Positions 18,020 through 26,774 of a stretch of 64,000 nt of DNA are shown here, in pieces. Below the pieces are notes generated by a model. The model was not told the origin of the DNA. It saw only the letters and a list, made by a program, of their open reading frames with translations, and made no database searches. Positions within the stretch are counted from its first letter, which is position 1. The number at the start of each line of letters is the position of its first letter. This stretch comes from Pseudomonas lini. GTDB lineage: Bacteria; Pseudomonadota; Gammaproteobacteria; Pseudomonadales; Pseudomonadaceae. Position numbers and translations under genes: made by a program. The stretch is taken from contig NZ_OZ061318.1 in the NCBI RefSeq assembly GCF_964063345.1, positions 3,534,001-3,598,000 on the forward strand, in the 5' to 3' direction.

Positions 18020-18223
18020 TTACATGAATTTTTTGATGTTGCGTTTTTTGTTCGGCGGTTTTCTTTGTTCCCCCGTCACATGATCGAAGGCGCCTAGGTG
18101 ACTGCCATCACTGGTTCTATAGACTTCCAATTCTTCTTCTGCAGAATCCCATTCGAAAAACCTTCTGTTTTTGGCATCTGTCCAGCGCTCGCGTAAACCT
18201 GCTCCCCCTTGTTTTGGGGTCAT
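18020..18223 (-). pseudogene. Colicin E3-type RNase domain, separated by frameshift
   Basis: 67-codon frame encoding the C-terminal cytotoxic domain of E3-type bacteriocins: PKQGGAGLRERWTDAKNRRF, then FEWDSAEEELEVYRTSDGSH, LGAFDHVTGEQ and KKRNIKKFM. The domain belongs to the S-pyocin-like protein encoded just upstream in the neighbouring frame, and the ATG at 18223 overlaps that stop (ATGA). A -1 shift at the A7 run would fuse them seamlessly, as in homologues that read ...TPKQ-GGG-. Against the ColE3 catalytic set D510/H513/E517/R545, residues D26, E33 and R61 match but the His position is Glu29. It might be translated separately by coupling, made by programmed frameshifting, or be dead. Confidence 0.8.
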
Positions 18224-19182
18224 TTTTTTGTACGCCTTAAACCGGAGAAACCTGTTATTTGCTCTGTAGTGGGTGCGGAGAGGTAATCGTGGTCAGGACT
18301 TGTAAGTCGCTTTCTCTCACTCACCACCACATAAAGTTGCCTAACTCCCGAATCCACCGGGAAAACCAGAATGAAATCCTGATACTCCGGAGGATAAATC
18401 GGGTTAACGAGAATATCGCGACTTGCCTCCGTAGGAGGGTAGACCCAGATCGTTGGTGCTTGAGGTGCCGCCTCCAGTGCGGGGATACCGAGAGTCTCGC
18501 CAGGGTCCACGGTCGGGGTCCATATCAACTCCATGCCTTCACCGAATACGGCTACCTGTCGGCTATTTCGGTCTTGGAACTGGATGACCGGAACCCTCTG
18601 CCAATCGGCGTTTTTACCAGTGTAAAAGGCGTAACCCTTAAGGGAGCCGTCGGCCAGCTGTTCGACGTTCAGCCGCACGCGTGAGTTGGCTTGTTTGAGG
18701 ATGCGCAGTTGTTCATCGGTGTACAGCGCGCTGTCCCCCAGCTCACCAGGCCAGAGCAGCGCGACTAACCCGGCCAGTAAACCCGAGGCGACAGCTCCGC
18801 CGGCCACTGCCGCACCGCTCATGGCCGGGCCAGCCAAGGCAAGACCACCCAGTCCGATCGGCAACGCATTGCCGCTGATTTTCTTCAGAGGAATGGCGCC
18901 AGAGCTATCGGCTTGACGCCCGCCTAGAAGCGCAAAGTTTCCATAATCCTGCAACGCGTCCAGCGGAACGAAGCCCGATGGGTTTGCGTAGTTGATGATT
19001 CCGTCCGGCAATTTGCAGGACTTGGCGAACACGCAGCCCATAGGTATTACTGGCTCAGGAGTCGTGGGCCTAGGCTCAGGAAAATCGGCAATGGGTTGGT
19101 ATTCGTTTACGGATGGCGGCGGACGCAAGATACGGCGACGCAACTGCTCCTTGTAAGTCAGCGGGTATGAGCGTTCTGGCAT
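18220..19182 (-). CDS. S-type pyocin domain toxin, translocation part
   Basis: 320 aa. Residues about 47-110 carry the motif MGCVFAKSCKLPDGIINYAN followed by PSGFVPLD and LLGGR, common to Pseudomonas S-pyocin-like polymorphic toxins. An Ala/Gly-rich hydrophobic hairpin (about 110-145, GLGGLALAGPAMSGAAVAGG then ASGLLAGLVALLWP) follows, then the pyocin S domain with WTPTVDPGETLGIPALE and APTIWVYPP. It ends at ...GFSGLRRTKK where the E3 RNase domain should continue, because the frame meets TGA just after a run of seven A. No large receptor-binding N-terminal domain is present. Immunity gene downstream. Confidence 0.8.
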   Translation of the reverse strand: MPERSYPLTYKEQLRRRILRPPPSVNEYQPIADFPEPRPTTPEPVIPMGCVFAKSCKLPDGIINYANPSGFVPLDALQDYGNFALLGGRQADSSGAIPLKKISGNALPIGLGGLALAGPAMSGAAVAGGAVASGLLAGLVALLWPGELGDSALYTDEQLRILKQANSRVRLNVEQLADGSLKGYAFYTGKNADWQRVPVIQFQDRNSRQVAVFGEGMELIWTPTVDPGETLGIPALEAAPQAPTIWVYPPTEASRDILVNPIYPPEYQDFILVFPVDSGVRQLYVVVSERKRLTSPDHDYLSAPTTEQITGFSGLRRTKK

Positions 19183-19396
19183 GAATGGCGGATTTCCCTA
19201 TTGAGGGAGTCAGCGTATGGGCTTGGTTGCTTCCCGGACATTCCTGCCGGTCGATGCGTTGCGTAGGAAAGTTCATCTGAGTAGTCGCTGACTGAAAACC
19301 ATCCCCAATGCCGACCCCCCGACCGGTATAAGAGGGTTGCGTATCGCCCCAAGCAGTGGCGATATAAGCGCCTAATAAAATTTCAGGAGTCGTTGT

Positions 19397-22309
19397 ATGC
19401 CGCTCGCCACGTTGATTCACCGCGCCAGTCTGCCCAGCCCGCAGGTGTCTGCGGCGCAAGCGCTTGAGCTGCTGGAAGAACATTACGGGCTGAGCGGGCG
19501 GTTGCAGGCGCTTGGGAGCCAACAGGATCTCAATTTCCGGGTCGACAGTGATCAGGGGCGTTTTGTCCTGAAAATCTGCCGTGGCGATTACTCGGCGCTG
19601 GAGCTGCAAGCTCAACACGCAGGACTCAAGCATCTGGGTGAACATTCCGGCGTGCCGGTGCCCCGAGTGATTCCTGCCAAAAACGGCGCAGATCTGCTCT
19701 CCCTTGAGGTTGGGGGCCAGGCAGTGCATGTACGACTGCTCGATTACATCGAAGGCCAGTCCCTGACGCACCTTGATCATCTAGATCATTCAGTGGTCGC
19801 CGGTTTCGGTCGGCTCTGCGGCGAAATGGACCTGGCGCTGGCCGGTTTCGATCATCCGGGGCTTGAGCGCACCCTTCAATGGGATGCCCGCCACGCCAAC
19901 GCGTTGATCGCGCATTTGCTGCCGGTGATCAAGGATGAGCGGCAACGAGAATTGATTGCTGAGGCGGCCGAACAAGCCGAGCGCCATTTGCAACCATTGG
20001 TGGATAAGCTGCAGGTGCAGGCGATTCACATGGACATCACCGACGATAACGTGGTCTGGCAGCGGGATTCCCGGCGCCAATGGCAGTTGCAGGGCGTGAT
20101 CGATTTCGGTGATTTGCTCCGAACCTGGCGGATCACCGATCTGTCGGTGACTTGCGCCGCGCTGCTGCACCATGTTGATGGCGATCCGTTCTGCATTTTG
20201 CCGGCGGTTCGGGCTTATCACGCGGTCAATCCGTTGCAGCATGAAGAGTTGCTGGCGCTATGGCCGCTGATCGTCGCGCGCTCGGCGGTGCTGGTGCTGA
20301 GTGGCGAACAGCAGGTCAGCATCGATCCGGGCAATGAGTACAGTCGCGACAATCTGACCCACGAGTGGGAAATTTTCCGTGTTGCCACATCGGTGCCGTT
20401 GGCGTTGATGGAGGCGGCGATTCTTACTGCAGCCGGCCAAAACCTGCCGGCCATCGACAGCGAAGGTTTCGCGCCATTGTTGCCGAGTCTGGTGGGGCGT
20501 GAATTTGCGTTGATCGATCTGGGCGTGCTCAGTCCGCATTTCGAGGCGGGTAACTGGGAACAGCAAGGGATTGATCTGCATTTGTTGACAGAAGCCGCCG
20601 CGGCTCACGGTCTGGCAGCCAGTCGATATGGCCAGTATCGTCTGTCCCAAACCCGACCGGACAGCGCCAGCGAACCGGACACTTTCCCGTTGCACGTTGC
20701 ATTGCGAGTGCCCGACGGCACGACGGTCGAAGCGCCGTTTGCTGGCGTTATCCATATCGAAGGGGAAAACCTGCTGCAACTGGACGGCCCAGAACTGAGC
20801 GTCCGGTTGTGGGGTGTGACCCCATCGGTATGCAGTAGCGCGGCGCTGGTCAAAGGCCAAGTGCTGGGTTCGGTCAGCGGGTCGTTGATCGTGCAGTTGT
20901 GTCGAAGCGCTCAGCTAGACGCGCCATTGTTTTGTACGCCTTCGCGCGCAGCAGCCTGGCAGGCACTGTGTCCGTCACCTGCCGCGTTGCTGGGTCTTGC
21001 CTGTGATGCGGAAGAAGAACTCGACCCGCAGGCATTGCTGGCCCGCCGTGACGCGAGTTTCGCTCGCTCCCAGAAGCACTATTACGTCGACCCGCCGCGC
21101 ATCGAGCGTGGCTGGCGCAATCACCTGATCGACATGCAGGGCCGTTCTTACCTCGACATGCTCAACAACGTCGCGGTCCTGGGTCATGGCCATCCGCGCA
21201 TGGCGGTTGTTGCCAGCCGGCAGTGGTCGTTGCTCAACACCAACTCGCGTTTTCACTACGCGGCAATTGCCGAGTTTTCCGAGCGCTTGCTGAAGTTGGC
21301 ACCGGACAACATGGATCGCGTATTTCTGGTCAACAGTGGTACCGAGGCCAATGACCTGGCGATTCGCCTGGCTTGGGCCTACAGCGGCGGCCGCGACATC
21401 CTCAGTGTGCTGGAGGCTTATCACGGCTGGTCGGTGGCAGCGGACGCTGTTTCGACTTCGATTGCCGACAACCCCAAGGCCTTGAGCAGCCGTCCGGACT
21501 GGGTGCATCCGGTGACCGCGCCGAACACCTATCGCGGTGAATTTCGTGGCGTCGACAGTGCACCCGACTACGTGCGCAGCGTCGAGCACAATCTGGCGAA
21601 AATTGCCGAGCAGAAACGTCAGTTAGCCGGTTTCATCTGCGAGCCGGTGTATGGCAATGCCGGCGGTATCTCGCTGCCGCCGGGTTACTTGAAGCAGGTT
21701 TATGCGCTGGTCCGCGCTCAGGGCGGGGTGTGCATCGCCGACGAGGTGCAGGTCGGTTACGGCCGCATGGGCAAATTTTTCTGGGGCTTCGAAGAACAGG
21801 GCGTGGTGCCAGACATCATCACCATGGCCAAAGGCATGGGTAACGGCCAGCCGTTGGGCGCAGTTATTACCCGCCGGGAAATCGCCGAAGCGCTGGAGGC
21901 CGAGGGTTACTTCTTCTCGTCGGCCGGTGGCAGCCCGGTCAGTTGCCAGATCGGCATGGCAGTGCTGGATGTGATGGAAGAAGAAAAACTCTGGGAAAAC
22001 GCCCAGGTCGTGGGCGGGTATTTCAAGGAGCGTCTTGAAGCGTTGATCGACCGGCATCCGTTGGTGGGCGCAGTGCATGGTTCTGGCTTTTATCTGGGCG
22101 TGGAGTTGATCCGCAATCGCGAGACCCTGGAGCCTGCGACTGAAGAAACCACGGCGTTGTGCGATCGTCTTCGTGAATTGGGGATCTTCATGCAGCCGAC
22201 TGGCGATTACCTGAACATTCTCAAGATCAAGCCGCCGATGGTTACGTCGCGTCAGAGCGTGGATTTCTTTGTCGAGATGCTCTCGAAGGTGTTGGACGAA
22301 GGGTTGTAA
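19397..22309 (+). CDS. APH-like kinase / class III aminotransferase fusion
   Basis: 970 aa three-part protein. Residues about 20-330 form an aminoglycoside phosphotransferase-like kinase: DLNFRV, VLKICR, the catalytic loop IHMDITDDNVVWQ (about 210) and GVIDFGD (about 232). A middle beta-barrel-like segment (about 430-525, VPDGTTVEAPFAGVIHIEGE) resembles an M23/lipoyl-type fold. Residues about 550-970 are a PLP class III aminotransferase with NSGTEANDLAIRLA and DEVQVGYGRMGKFFWGFEEQ. The PLP Lys lies in TMAKGMGNGQ (about 811). The start has AGGAG upstream. It precedes aguB-aguA in the same direction, suggesting a role in amine or amino-alcohol catabolism, possibly phosphorylation followed by elimination or transamination; the substrate is unknown. 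Confidence 0.87.
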   Translation: MPLATLIHRASLPSPQVSAAQALELLEEHYGLSGRLQALGSQQDLNFRVDSDQGRFVLKICRGDYSALELQAQHAGLKHLGEHSGVPVPRVIPAKNGADLLSLEVGGQAVHVRLLDYIEGQSLTHLDHLDHSVVAGFGRLCGEMDLALAGFDHPGLERTLQWDARHANALIAHLLPVIKDERQRELIAEAAEQAERHLQPLVDKLQVQAIHMDITDDNVVWQRDSRRQWQLQGVIDFGDLLRTWRITDLSVTCAALLHHVDGDPFCILPAVRAYHAVNPLQHEELLALWPLIVARSAVLVLSGEQQVSIDPGNEYSRDNLTHEWEIFRVATSVPLALMEAAILTAAGQNLPAIDSEGFAPLLPSLVGREFALIDLGVLSPHFEAGNWEQQGIDLHLLTEAAAAHGLAASRYGQYRLSQTRPDSASEPDTFPLHVALRVPDGTTVEAPFAGVIHIEGENLLQLDGPELSVRLWGVTPSVCSSAALVKGQVLGSVSGSLIVQLCRSAQLDAPLFCTPSRAAAWQALCPSPAALLGLACDAEEELDPQALLARRDASFARSQKHYYVDPPRIERGWRNHLIDMQGRSYLDMLNNVAVLGHGHPRMAVVASRQWSLLNTNSRFHYAAIAEFSERLLKLAPDNMDRVFLVNSGTEANDLAIRLAWAYSGGRDILSVLEAYHGWSVAADAVSTSIADNPKALSSRPDWVHPVTAPNTYRGEFRGVDSAPDYVRSVEHNLAKIAEQKRQLAGFICEPVYGNAGGISLPPGYLKQVYALVRAQGGVCIADEVQVGYGRMGKFFWGFEEQGVVPDIITMAKGMGNGQPLGAVITRREIAEALEAEGYFFSSAGGSPVSCQIGMAVLDVMEEEKLWENAQVVGGYFKERLEALIDRHPLVGAVHGSGFYLGVELIRNRETLEPATEETTALCDRLRELGIFMQPTGDYLNILKIKPPMVTSRQSVDFFVEMLSKVLDEGL

Positions 22310-22320
22310 GACTCGATATC

Positions 22321-22430
22321 GCTTTCGCGGGCAAGTCGGATCGCCGCACCGCTCGCTCCTACGGGTTTATGTCGTTCGCGGAATATGCGCACGACACGGA
22401 CTTATAGGAGCGAGGCTTGCCCGCGAAGGC
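22321..22430. repeat. REP pair (CGCGGGCAAG family)
   Basis: Inverted half-sites GCTTTCGCGGGCAAG and CTTGCCCGCGAAGGC with inner arms CTCGCTCCTA...TAGGAGCGAG. It is directly downstream of the fusion aminotransferase gene and separates it from the aguB promoter region. Confidence 0.85.
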
Positions 22431-22510
22431 GTCATAAAGACATACATAAATATCGATTGTTATCGGGTTTAAATGAGTGTTTTTAGACGGAAAGAATATT
22501 TATCACTTTA

Positions 22511-22532
22511 AAAGCCGATTTTTATCGGCTAT
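22511..22532. promoter_or_regulatory. Inverted repeat in the aguB upstream region
   Basis: AGCCGAT-TTTT-ATCGGCT, a perfect 7-bp inverted repeat about 110 bp before the aguB start, in an AT-rich stretch that should hold the promoter. It could be an operator or a weak terminator of the preceding transcript. No specific regulator is identifiable from the sequence. Confidence 0.4.
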
Positions 22533-22639
22533 AAAGTCGCCATTGCCCACGGTGTGGACGAACCACGCCCGGTGCTGCCTCTTTCTGTCATCGGTCGATG
22601 CCACCCTCGACCCTCAAGCACTTGCCCAGGAGATGATTC

Positions 22640-23518
22640 ATGAGCCGTATCGTTACCGTCGCCGCTACCCAGATGGCCTGTTCCTGGGATCTTGAGGCCA
22701 ACATCGAGACCGCTGAGAAGCTGGTCCGTGAGGCTGCGACGAAAGGCGCGCAAATCATTTTGATCCAGGAGCTGTTCGAGGCGCCGTACTTCTGCCAGAA
22801 ACCGAACCCTGATTACCTGCAACTGGCCACGACGGTCGAAGACAACGTCGCCATCAAGCATTTCCAGAAAGTCGCCAAAGAACTGCAGGTTGTTCTGCCG
22901 ATCAGCTTCTATGAACTGGCCGGCCGCGCACGTTTCAACAGCATCGCAATCATCGATGCCGACGGCAGCAATCTCGGGATTTATCGTAAAAGCCACATCC
23001 CGGACGGCCCTGGCTACCACGAAAAGTACTACTTCAACCCGGGCGATACCGGCTTCAAAGTCTGGAATACCCGTTACGCGAAAATCGGCGTGGGCATCTG
23101 CTGGGATCAGTGGTTCCCTGAGTGCGCCCGCAGCATGGCGCTGCAAGGCGCGGAAATCCTGTTCTACCCGACCGCCATCGGCAGCGAGCCGCACGACAAG
23201 ACCATTTCGTCCCGCGACCATTGGCAGCGCGTGCAACAAGGCCATGCCGGCGCCAACCTGATGCCGCTGATTGCCAGCAACCGCATCGGCAACGAAGAGC
23301 AGGACGGCTACGACATTACCTTCTATGGCTCGTCGTTCATTGCCAACCAGTTTGGCGAGAAAGTTCAAGAGCTGAATGAAACAGAAGAAGGCATTCTGGT
23401 TCACAGCTTCGACCTCGATGAGCTGGAGCACATCCGCAGCGCATGGGGCTCGTTCCGTGACCGTCGCCCGAATTTGTACGGCGCGATCAAAACCCTCGAC
23501 GGTTCCCTGGAGTCCTGA
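22640..23518 (+). CDS. aguB: AguB, N-carbamoylputrescine amidohydrolase
   Basis: 292 aa nitrilase-superfamily enzyme that converts N-carbamoylputrescine to putrescine, CO2 and ammonia. The Glu-Lys-Cys triad is visible: Glu in LIQELFEAPYFCQ, Lys in YRKSHIPDGPGYHEKYYFNP, Cys in GVGICWDQWFPECAR. The start has AGGAGAT 7 nt upstream. The gene ends three bases before aguA, forming the conserved agmatine-to-putrescine operon. Confidence 0.95.
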   Translation: MSRIVTVAATQMACSWDLEANIETAEKLVREAATKGAQIILIQELFEAPYFCQKPNPDYLQLATTVEDNVAIKHFQKVAKELQVVLPISFYELAGRARFNSIAIIDADGSNLGIYRKSHIPDGPGYHEKYYFNPGDTGFKVWNTRYAKIGVGICWDQWFPECARSMALQGAEILFYPTAIGSEPHDKTISSRDHWQRVQQGHAGANLMPLIASNRIGNEEQDGYDITFYGSSFIANQFGEKVQELNETEEGILVHSFDLDELEHIRSAWGSFRDRRPNLYGAIKTLDGSLES

Positions 23519-23521
23519 ACC

Positions 23522-24628
23522 ATGACCACTTTGAACAGCACCCCTCGCACCGACGGCTTTTACATGCCAGCCGAATGGGCACCACAGACCCAAGCCTGGA
23601 TGGTCTGGCCCGAGCGCCCGGACAACTGGCGCCTGGGCGGCAAACCGGCGCAAGCCGCACATGTGGCGGTGGCCAAGGCCATCGCGCGTTTCGAACCGGT
23701 AACCGTGGCGGTCTCCGCTGGCCAGTACGAAAATGCTCGTGCCCGTCTCGACGTGCCGAATATTCGTTTGGTGGAGATGTCCAGCGATGACGCCTGGGTT
23801 CGGGATACTGGCCCGACATTCGTCATCAACAACCGCGGCGAAGTCCGTGGTGTGGATTGGGACTTCAATGCCTGGGGCGGTTTCGACGGTGGTCTGTATT
23901 CGCCGTGGAACCGTGACTCGCAAGTGGCGGGCAAGATCCTCGAAATCGAACGCAGCCCGCGCTATCGCACTGAAGGTTTTGTGCTCGAAGGCGGTTCGAT
24001 CCATGTCGATGGCGAAGGCACCCTGATCACCACCGAAGAGTGCCTGCTCAACCGCAATCGCAACCCGCACATGGACCGCGCGCAAATCGAAGCGGTGCTC
24101 AGTGCAAATCTGGCTGTGGATAAGATCATTTGGCTGCCGGACGGTTTGTTCAACGACGAAACCGACGGCCATGTGGATAACTTCTGCTGCTACGTGCGCC
24201 CGGGCGAAGTACTGCTGGCCTGGACTGACGATCCGCAGGACCCGAACTACCCGCGCTGCCAGGCGGCAATGAACGTGCTGCAAAACAGCACCGATGCCAA
24301 AGGGCGCCCGTTCACGGTGCACAAAATGCCGATTCCGGGGCCGCTGTATGCGACCGAAGAAGAGTGCGCGGGCGTGGATCCGGTGGACGGCACGCAGGAG
24401 CGCAATCCGACTGTTCGTCTGGCCGGCTCTTATGTGAACTTCCTGATCGTCAACGGCGGCATCATCGCGCCGAGCTTCGACGACCCGTTGGATGGTCCGG
24501 CCAAGGAGATTTTGCAGGCTTTGTTCCCGCAGCATGAAGTGGTCATGGTGCCAGGTCGCGAACTGTTACTGGGGGGCGGTAACATCCACTGTCTTACCCA
24601 ACAACAGCCCGCGCCGCACAAGGAGTGA
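23522..24628 (+). CDS. aguA: AguA, agmatine deiminase
   Basis: 368 aa guanidino-group modifying enzyme that converts agmatine to N-carbamoylputrescine. The sequence starts [20 protein letters not shown]. The catalytic core includes [24 protein letters not shown] and TDGHVDNFC, and the nucleophile is Cys357 in [10 protein letters not shown]. Works with AguB immediately upstream. A rho-independent terminator follows at about 24.7 kb. Confidence 0.96.
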   Translation: MTTLNSTPRTDGFYMPAEWAPQTQAWMVWPERPDNWRLGGKPAQAAHVAVAKAIARFEPVTVAVSAGQYENARARLDVPNIRLVEMSSDDAWVRDTGPTFVINNRGEVRGVDWDFNAWGGFDGGLYSPWNRDSQVAGKILEIERSPRYRTEGFVLEGGSIHVDGEGTLITTEECLLNRNRNPHMDRAQIEAVLSANLAVDKIIWLPDGLFNDETDGHVDNFCCYVRPGEVLLAWTDDPQDPNYPRCQAAMNVLQNSTDAKGRPFTVHKMPIPGPLYATEEECAGVDPVDGTQERNPTVRLAGSYVNFLIVNGGIIAPSFDDPLDGPAKEILQALFPQHEVVMVPGRELLLGGGNIHCLTQQQPAPHKE

Positions 24629-24701
24629 GTGGGGACGTAACAGCTTGAGTTGATTGAAGAATCGATTTAGCAACGATTTAGCCTCGTCGTTTCACAGAAA
24701 G

Positions 24702-24731
24702 CCCGCAGCCCGTCAGGACCGCGGGTTTTTT
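24702..24731 (+). terminator. Terminator after aguBA
   Basis: CCCGC...GCGGG stem followed by an uninterrupted T-run (TTTTTTT), about 75 bp after the aguA stop. Confidence 0.65.
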
Positions 24732-24873
24732 TGTATCAACTTCTCGACACTTGGAAAACATTGGCACAGCTCTTGTATCTTCGATGGTGCAACGTGGGGA
24801 GGGAGAGAACTTCGATGTTCTGTCATAAACCTTGGATAAGTTAGCCGCTCACAAACCAGGAGAGAGCGCTGAG

Positions 24874-25086
24874 ATGAACGCCGAAATGAACGTCGTGAGC
24901 GAGCGGGCACTGCATCCCCTGGCAGTTAACAGCGAATCGCTCCAGGTCTTGGCGCAGTGGTTGAAGTCCAATGGAACGCGTCAGATCAGGGAACCTGATC
25001 CGCGCCGGATGATGATCGAGCGCTACCCCGCTGGTTTATTCAGCGAGGCGGAACTGGAAGCACTGTGGGATGTAATGGAAGGATAA
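24874..25086 (+). CDS. Small conserved hypothetical protein (70 aa)
   Basis: 70 aa acidic protein with no signal peptide or TM segment. The sequence contains SLQVLAQWLKSNGTRQIREP followed by DPRRMMIERYPAGLFSEAEL. The start at 24874 is supported by AGGAGAG 8-10 nt upstream, and a strong terminator follows at 25108-25137, which together argue that it is a real gene. I do not recognise a function. Confidence 0.7.
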   Translation: MNAEMNVVSERALHPLAVNSESLQVLAQWLKSNGTRQIREPDPRRMMIERYPAGLFSEAELEALWDVMEG

Positions 25087-25107
25087 GAAGAAAAACAACG
25101 GATTGAT

Positions 25108-25137
25108 AAAAGCGCTGCCGGGAAGGCGGCGCTTTTT
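25108..25137 (+). terminator. Rho-independent terminator
   Basis: AAAGCGC-T-GCC / GGC-G-GCGCTTT stem with loop GGGAA and a following T-run, 21 bp after the stop of the 70-aa gene. Confidence 0.85.
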
Positions 25138-25176
25138 TATGGGCGAAGGTTTTTATGAACAATGGAGATCAAACAA

Positions 25177-25259
25177 GCGGGCTTGCTCGCGAAAGCGGTA
25201 TGCCAGTCAACGAAGATGATGAATATGATGGCCCCTTCGCGAGCAAGCCCGCTCCCACA
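25177..25259. repeat. REP pair (GCGGGCTTGCTCGCG family)
   Basis: Inverted half-sites GCGGGCTTGCTCGCGAAAGC and CTTCGCGAGCAAGCCCGC with a short AT-rich centre. It is the second copy of the type at 2.37-2.46 kb. Confidence 0.9.
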
Positions 25260-25438
25260 AGGTTTCGCATTGTTTAGAAGATATAGGTTCCGGTCATGTC
25301 GGCCATAACCTGGCGGAAACAGAAAGCATTCGACCGATTCATGAAACAGACTGAAAGCCATTCCAGCGTTTTTCCGAAACTGTCTGGGGATTAACCTGCC
25401 GGCATCGAGTTTTCTTACTTTGTTGTCGGAGTCTTCCC

Positions 25439-26110
25439 ATGATCCTTCACTACATTTACGACCCTTTGTGCGGCTGGTGTTACGGCGCCAAACCACTGGT
25501 CCAGGCTGCCAAAGCCGTGTTGCCTGTCGTCGCCCACGGTGGCGGCATGATGACCGGCGCCAACCGCCAGACCGTTTCGCCACAACTGCGCAATTACGTC
25601 ATGCCCCACGACCGACGCATTGCCGAGTACACCGGCCAGCCGTTTGGCGAAGCCTATTTTGAAGGTCTGCTGCGCGATGAGGCGGCGGTGTTCGATTCCG
25701 CGCCGCCGATTGCCGCCGTGCTGGCAGCCGAGGAGATCGCTGGACGCGGTCTGGAATTACTGGGGCGTTTGCAGACGTCTCATTACGTGGAAGGTCGACG
25801 CATCTCTGACGAAGCCGTTCTGCTGGAACTCGCCACACAGACCGGCCTTGAACCTGAGGTGTTCCAACAGGCATTTAATGAAGCCGACATCGAGCGCCAT
25901 ATCAAGGACAGCCGCGCACTTTTGGCCAAGGTCGGTGGACAGGGTTTCCCGACTTTTGCGCTGGAACAGGATGGCCAGTTCACCCTGGTCGACATAGGCC
26001 CGTGGCTCGGCAAGCCGCAAGCTTTCGCCCAATGGCTGGATCAGTCGTATGCGGCGAAAGAGTCTTCATCCGCCTTTCAAACCTGTGGCCTCGACGGCTG
26101 CGCCCATTGA
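25439..26110 (+). CDS. DsbA-family thioredoxin-fold oxidoreductase
   Basis: 223 aa cytosolic FrnE/DsbA-type protein without signal peptide. The N-terminal thioredoxin active site is DPLCGWCYG (CxxC at about residues 11-14), followed by an all-helical insertion and a cis-Pro loop in GGQGFPTFALEQDG. The C-terminus carries an extra Cys pair in TCGLDGCAH. It lies 17 bp upstream of an NTF2-like gene in the same direction. Likely a disulfide isomerase/reductase-like enzyme; the substrate is unknown. Confidence 0.85.
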   Translation: MILHYIYDPLCGWCYGAKPLVQAAKAVLPVVAHGGGMMTGANRQTVSPQLRNYVMPHDRRIAEYTGQPFGEAYFEGLLRDEAAVFDSAPPIAAVLAAEEIAGRGLELLGRLQTSHYVEGRRISDEAVLLELATQTGLEPEVFQQAFNEADIERHIKDSRALLAKVGGQGFPTFALEQDGQFTLVDIGPWLGKPQAFAQWLDQSYAAKESSSAFQTCGLDGCAH

Positions 26111-26127
26111 ATTCAACTGGAGTCATC

Positions 26128-26565
26128 ATGGATAACCTGAGCCTGATCAAAAGCACGTACGAAGGCGCCAACTCCCAGGAGAATGCGTGCAATACCGCCG
26201 CGGCGCTGGCCGATGACGCCCGCTGGACCGAAGCGGCGGGTTTCCCCTACGCCGGGACCTATGTCGGTTTCGACGCTATCGTCGAAAACGTCTTCAAGCG
26301 GCTGGCCAGCGAATGGGAAGATTTTCAGTTCAAGGTCGAGAACTACGTTGCACAGGGCGACAAGGTATTTGCCTACGGCAATTACAGTGGAGTCTACAAA
26401 GCCACCGGCCGCCCGATGAATGCTCGGGTCGCTCATTTGTGGACCCTGGCTGACGGCAAAGTTACGCATTTCGAACAATTCGTCGACAGCCACACCGTGC
26501 AATTGGCACTCAAGCGGGAGCAAGCTCCCTCGCCACAGGTTTTCCCTGGCTCAAGACTCTCGTAA
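26128..26565 (+). CDS. NTF2-like (SnoaL-type) protein with REP-encoded tail
   Basis: 145 aa. The NTF2/SnoaL-fold core is seen in YEGANSQENACNTAAALADD, PYAGTYVGFDAIVENVFKRL, YGNYSGVYKATGRPMNARVA and WTLADGKVTHFEQFVDSHTV. The domain is complete by about residue 128. The last 17 residues are encoded by a REP half-site (26513-26538), which has replaced the original 3' end. The start at 26128 has ACTGGAG upstream. Function unknown; such proteins bind or transform small molecules. Confidence 0.78.
   Translation: MDNLSLIKSTYEGANSQENACNTAAALADDARWTEAAGFPYAGTYVGFDAIVENVFKRLASEWEDFQFKVENYVAQGDKVFAYGNYSGVYKATGRPMNARVAHLWTLADGKVTHFEQFVDSHTVQLALKREQAPSPQVFPGSRLS
26513..26538. repeat. Single REP half-site inside the NTF2-like CDS
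   Basis: AGCGGGAGCAAGCTCCCTCG followed by CCACAG, identical in core to the right arms of the REP pairs at 5.28 and 12.61 kb. It is an unpaired copy read in frame by the end of the NTF2-like gene. Confidence 0.85.
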
Positions 26566-26774
26566 ATGAAGGGTATTGCGACTGGTTCGGGGTTTTCTTC
26601 GCCTCGTGACCGTAAGAAAACACGAAAAATGGCTGTTTTCGATCGTAAAAAGTCGAATTAAAGCAACTTCATACCGCGTTTCAAGCAACGCTTGATATGC
26701 CTGAAATTCTTTCTCATGGGCCGCAAATCCTGCACCTACTAGATTAAGCCGCTAAATGCAGCGGAGACCTAGTA

